From Antedon mediterranea (Eukaryota > Echinodermata > Crinoidea > Comatulida > Antedonidae), in contig NC_092675.1 of NCBI RefSeq assembly GCF_964355755.1, forward strand, positions 27,196,412 through 27,260,411: a DNA stretch of 64,000 bases, read 5' to 3'. The position numbers and the translations under genes were made by a program. This document shows, in pieces, positions 61,191-64,000 of this stretch; positions within the stretch are counted from its first letter, which is position 1; every line of letters begins with the position of its first letter. Below the pieces are notes generated by a model, which worked only from the letters and a program-made list of their open reading frames with translations, was not told the DNA's origin and ran no database searches.

Positions 61191-63663
61191 TTAAAGATGT
61201 ATTGTCCCCCTGAAAAAATTTTTTTTTTCGATATTTTTGTTGATTAGGCCATTTTAATTGCACATAAAAGTTATTCACTTTGACCTCAATTTGGATTGAA
61301 AAAAATAATTGTTTACACGGGAAAATCGCAATTTAATGCAAAAATTAACCAACCGGAAGCTATTTGTCTGGAAGACAAATGTGTTCCGGTTTAATTTAAC
61401 CCTTGACCTGAGTTAGCTCATAAATATTCATATTGTATGGATACATCGTGTGGATGATGACGCTTTCCAAATCAACAGCCAACAACGATAATAGCAATGC
61501 CATGCGTGCGAGAGAGTCGAGTAGTGATGCGAGACGAATCTTGAAGAAAACACGAAAACTATAGCTAGCAGAATGCTAAGTTAGAATTACAGTTGGTAAC
61601 TTTGATGTTGAATCTTATTCATTTAGGTGAGTTTTTGTTTCGCTAACAGGAGAGGCCTAGCTAGGCCCGAATTTGCTGCTACTGTACTACTAGTCTACTA
61701 CTACTACTACAAGCACTGACAGTCTCGAGTAGCCTAACTGCTGCCTACTTCTGTCTCTAGCCTAGAAGTAGAGTGTAGTAGGCCTAGGCAGTACACTGCT
61801 AGCTAGGGCTACAGTAGACCACCACCAGAAGGGATGTATTTTTGTTTTAATCACGATGAATTGGTTTAATTTTTAAAGATTTCCACTATCTATTCGGCAG
61901 TGAAAATTAAAAAAAAAAGAAAATCTAAATATTGTTTTGGATGTTTTACTGATGCAATATTTTAAAAATATTTTCTGTATCAAATGCAATAGGTTCAAAT
62001 TAACATTCCGCAAATAAACATTTTATGCAGATATTTTGACACAAATTTCTTTTTTTTTTTAGGTTGATTGATTGAACAATAAGAGCAAGTAGTGAGAAAC
62101 ATAAAATGTATCGTACAGTGGCAACATTCACAATTTATTGAAACGTTTCTTACTATTAAAATGACTCTTTGTAATGGATGTGAGCGATCTTAGAAGACTA
62201 TAGCTGTCGTAATTACTGCCACAATCAACACATTGATAATTAGTAGACAAATTGACACAAAAAACAATACAGGAATTCAATAAGATATACTGTATATATA
62301 TATTTTATTAACTACTTTTGCACTGTAATATTTACAGTAAAATTATGAAGTGTAAGTAAATTTGAAGAATTTATCCTGTGTACTGTTGTAGTAGTTCTTT
62401 TTATTTATTGAATGTTATGTTTACAAAATAATATACTGTACATAATTATAATACAAAAAAAATTATACAATATTTTACAAGCTGGACAAGAACATATTGG
62501 CCGAATGCAGCAGGAGAGTCAGAAATATTTTTCCTGCAATATCCAATCATATTCCAATACCGAGTCTATCATTGTTGTCTTTGGGTGACCTCTGTTCCAG
62601 TCTTCATCAGCTCAACGTCTTTAAAAAAAGTAAAAGCAAAGTATGAAAATCTGGAAAAAATAGATCATGCATATTTAGTGCAAAATTGGGCTAGTGAAAT
62701 TGCTTACTTTGACATAGTCAAATAAGTATACTACCTTTCTATGGTAATTAAAACACATTACTTATAATTTTATAACTTATAAAAATAGAAAATAAATATT
62801 TGACTTACTACAGTACAGCGAACATTTGTTTGTGTTGTAAAATGGCTAAGCTGGCTTTTCCCCTCTGTCTACTTGTACAGTGCTGCTGGAAGGTTCTCAA
62901 TTTCAGGCTTGTATTGCAACCATTTTCCCTGAAAAATGTTTGTTTTATTTTTATCATAAAAATTAGTTAAACAAGCTTCAACTGTAAATATATATGGTAC
63001 AGCAAGCTGGCTGTATTTTCGGAATGTAGCTAAGATTGATGGCATATAGCCTAGGCCAGTCTATGAAGAGTACAATGTATAGGGCCTAGCTGGGCATCTT
63101 CTGCAGGGACCCGATTGTCACAGTCTGCTTGCTACTAGCCTAGTAATATATGCAGCAGCATGTATTAATTATTCTAGGCCTAGCCCTGAACTGAAAAAAT
63201 CCCAGGCTAAGTTAATTAATTTACCTTCCTGTTATTATTGCGTTATATATATTATTATATTTAAAATAACCGTCTAGGCCTACATACCGACAAATTAACA
63301 GCTCAGATTTACATATTTATACGATCAGCCATCCCAGGGAAACCCACAGTCGCGTCGATCTCTGGTGGTGTTGTTGTACCATACAACGTGCATCGTCCAT
63401 TGTTAGATCAGATCTCTGCTGTGTGGATGCTCATTAACATATCATGCATATGTATGAGTTAGCTCTACCGGCCTAATTTCTGAGCCGATGAGTTCGAAAA
63501 AATGGTAAATTTATTTTGATTTTTTTATAAGCGAAATCAATATTTTTTTCGGATTTTTTTTCGGTGGAAGTGAATAACTTTATGTTAACTACAAAACGGT
63601 CTATTCAAAATTTGATTTTTTTCATCTTTATTTTTCATTTTTTGGGGGACAATACATCTTTAA
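61191..63663. mobile_element. 2.47-kb TTAAAGATGTATTG-family element
   Basis: Left end ttaaagatgtattgtccccc and right end gggggacaatacatctttaa are exact inverses, flanked by TTAA-like bases. The interior includes a hairpin atttgtct-gga-agacaaat near 61360, a CpG-richer stretch at 61440-61640 and non-coding remainder. A minus-strand segment at about 62865-62930 after a CAG reads GKWLQYKPEIENLPAALYK and stop, possibly a captured exon or chance. Confidence 0.65.
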
Positions 63664-64000
63664 ATGGAGAAAGAGAAGTAATCAAGGACCAATATGGAGA
63701 AATAACAATAACGTGATGATTATAATGAAAAAAAAGAGTTGTTTTATTATTTAAATGGTGTGAGAAGTAGCAAGGACCCGAAACGTGGAGGTCAACACTG
63801 TGATTGTAATTGAATAAGAGAGATAAGTAGGGGCGTTCACATCGAACTATGTCTAGATGAAGTGGATTTAACAATTTTCTATTAACTGGACTAACCTTGA
63901 CAAATCCCGTTCTTTGGTACAATTATGTCTAGTTAATTCAATTTCATTAAAACCTGGTATTGGAGATTTTTTTAAATTTTTTTATGTAAAAAACTCATCT
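63664..64000. other. right flank
   Basis: Includes aaggacccgaaacgtggagg at 63772, a copy of the dispersed 100-bp phrase. No gene recognised. Confidence 0.4.

Overview
The window is animal nuclear DNA, very A+T-rich, with short phase-consistent GT-AG exons in long repeat-filled introns. No bacterial features, CRISPR array or rRNA were seen. Protein content (CACHD1, mitochondrial ferredoxin FDX2, a transgelin-type calponin family member), frequent taggcctag words and dense MITE, SINE, LINE and LTR content suggest a marine invertebrate deuterostome. An echinoderm is my best guess, from general resemblance only.

Layout. (1) 1-1903, minus strand: 5' four coding exons of FDX2; the C-terminal exon(s) lie beyond the left edge. 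(2) 1904-5996: A+T-rich spacer and/or CACHD1 3'UTR, with two adjacent MITEs and a weak chain of plus-strand exon candidates. (3) 5997-29737, minus strand: complete CACHD1 (VWA and Cache domain protein), reconstructed here as 24 coding exons, 1375 codons plus stop, all phases matching. Its introns hold eight of the nine copies of a palindromic MITE family (one further copy of the eight is in FDX2), a 2.96-kb element with CGTATACG-rich inverted ends, two tRNA-derived SINEs and a 0.95-kb inverted-repeat element. (4) 30.1-38.0 kb: repeat field with a nested stack: a local repeat holds a SINE fragment, which holds a 5'-truncated LINE, which was cut by a Mutator-like palindromic element (9-bp TSD) and a hAT-like element (8-bp TSD). 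(5) 38.4-55.3 kb, plus strand: cluster of transgelin-like genes: a damaged paralog A whose intron 2 contains an apparently intact 5-kb Ty3/Gypsy retrotransposon with LTRs identical by eye; a recently duplicated exon 4-5 cassette; an intact five-exon gene B (196 aa); and a relic C. (6) 52.7-64 kb: an L1-like ORF1 relic, a CR1/Jockey-like RT fragment, a 2.7-kb long-armed foldback element and a 2.5-kb TIR element; no confident host gene.

FDX2 acts in mitochondrial iron-sulfur cluster assembly, CACHD1 is a membrane protein related to calcium-channel alpha2delta subunits, and transgelins bind actin. They are unrelated neighbours. The notable biology is genome dynamics: nested and foldback transposons and partial tandem duplication of a small gene. 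I did not find a convincing new multi-gene system.
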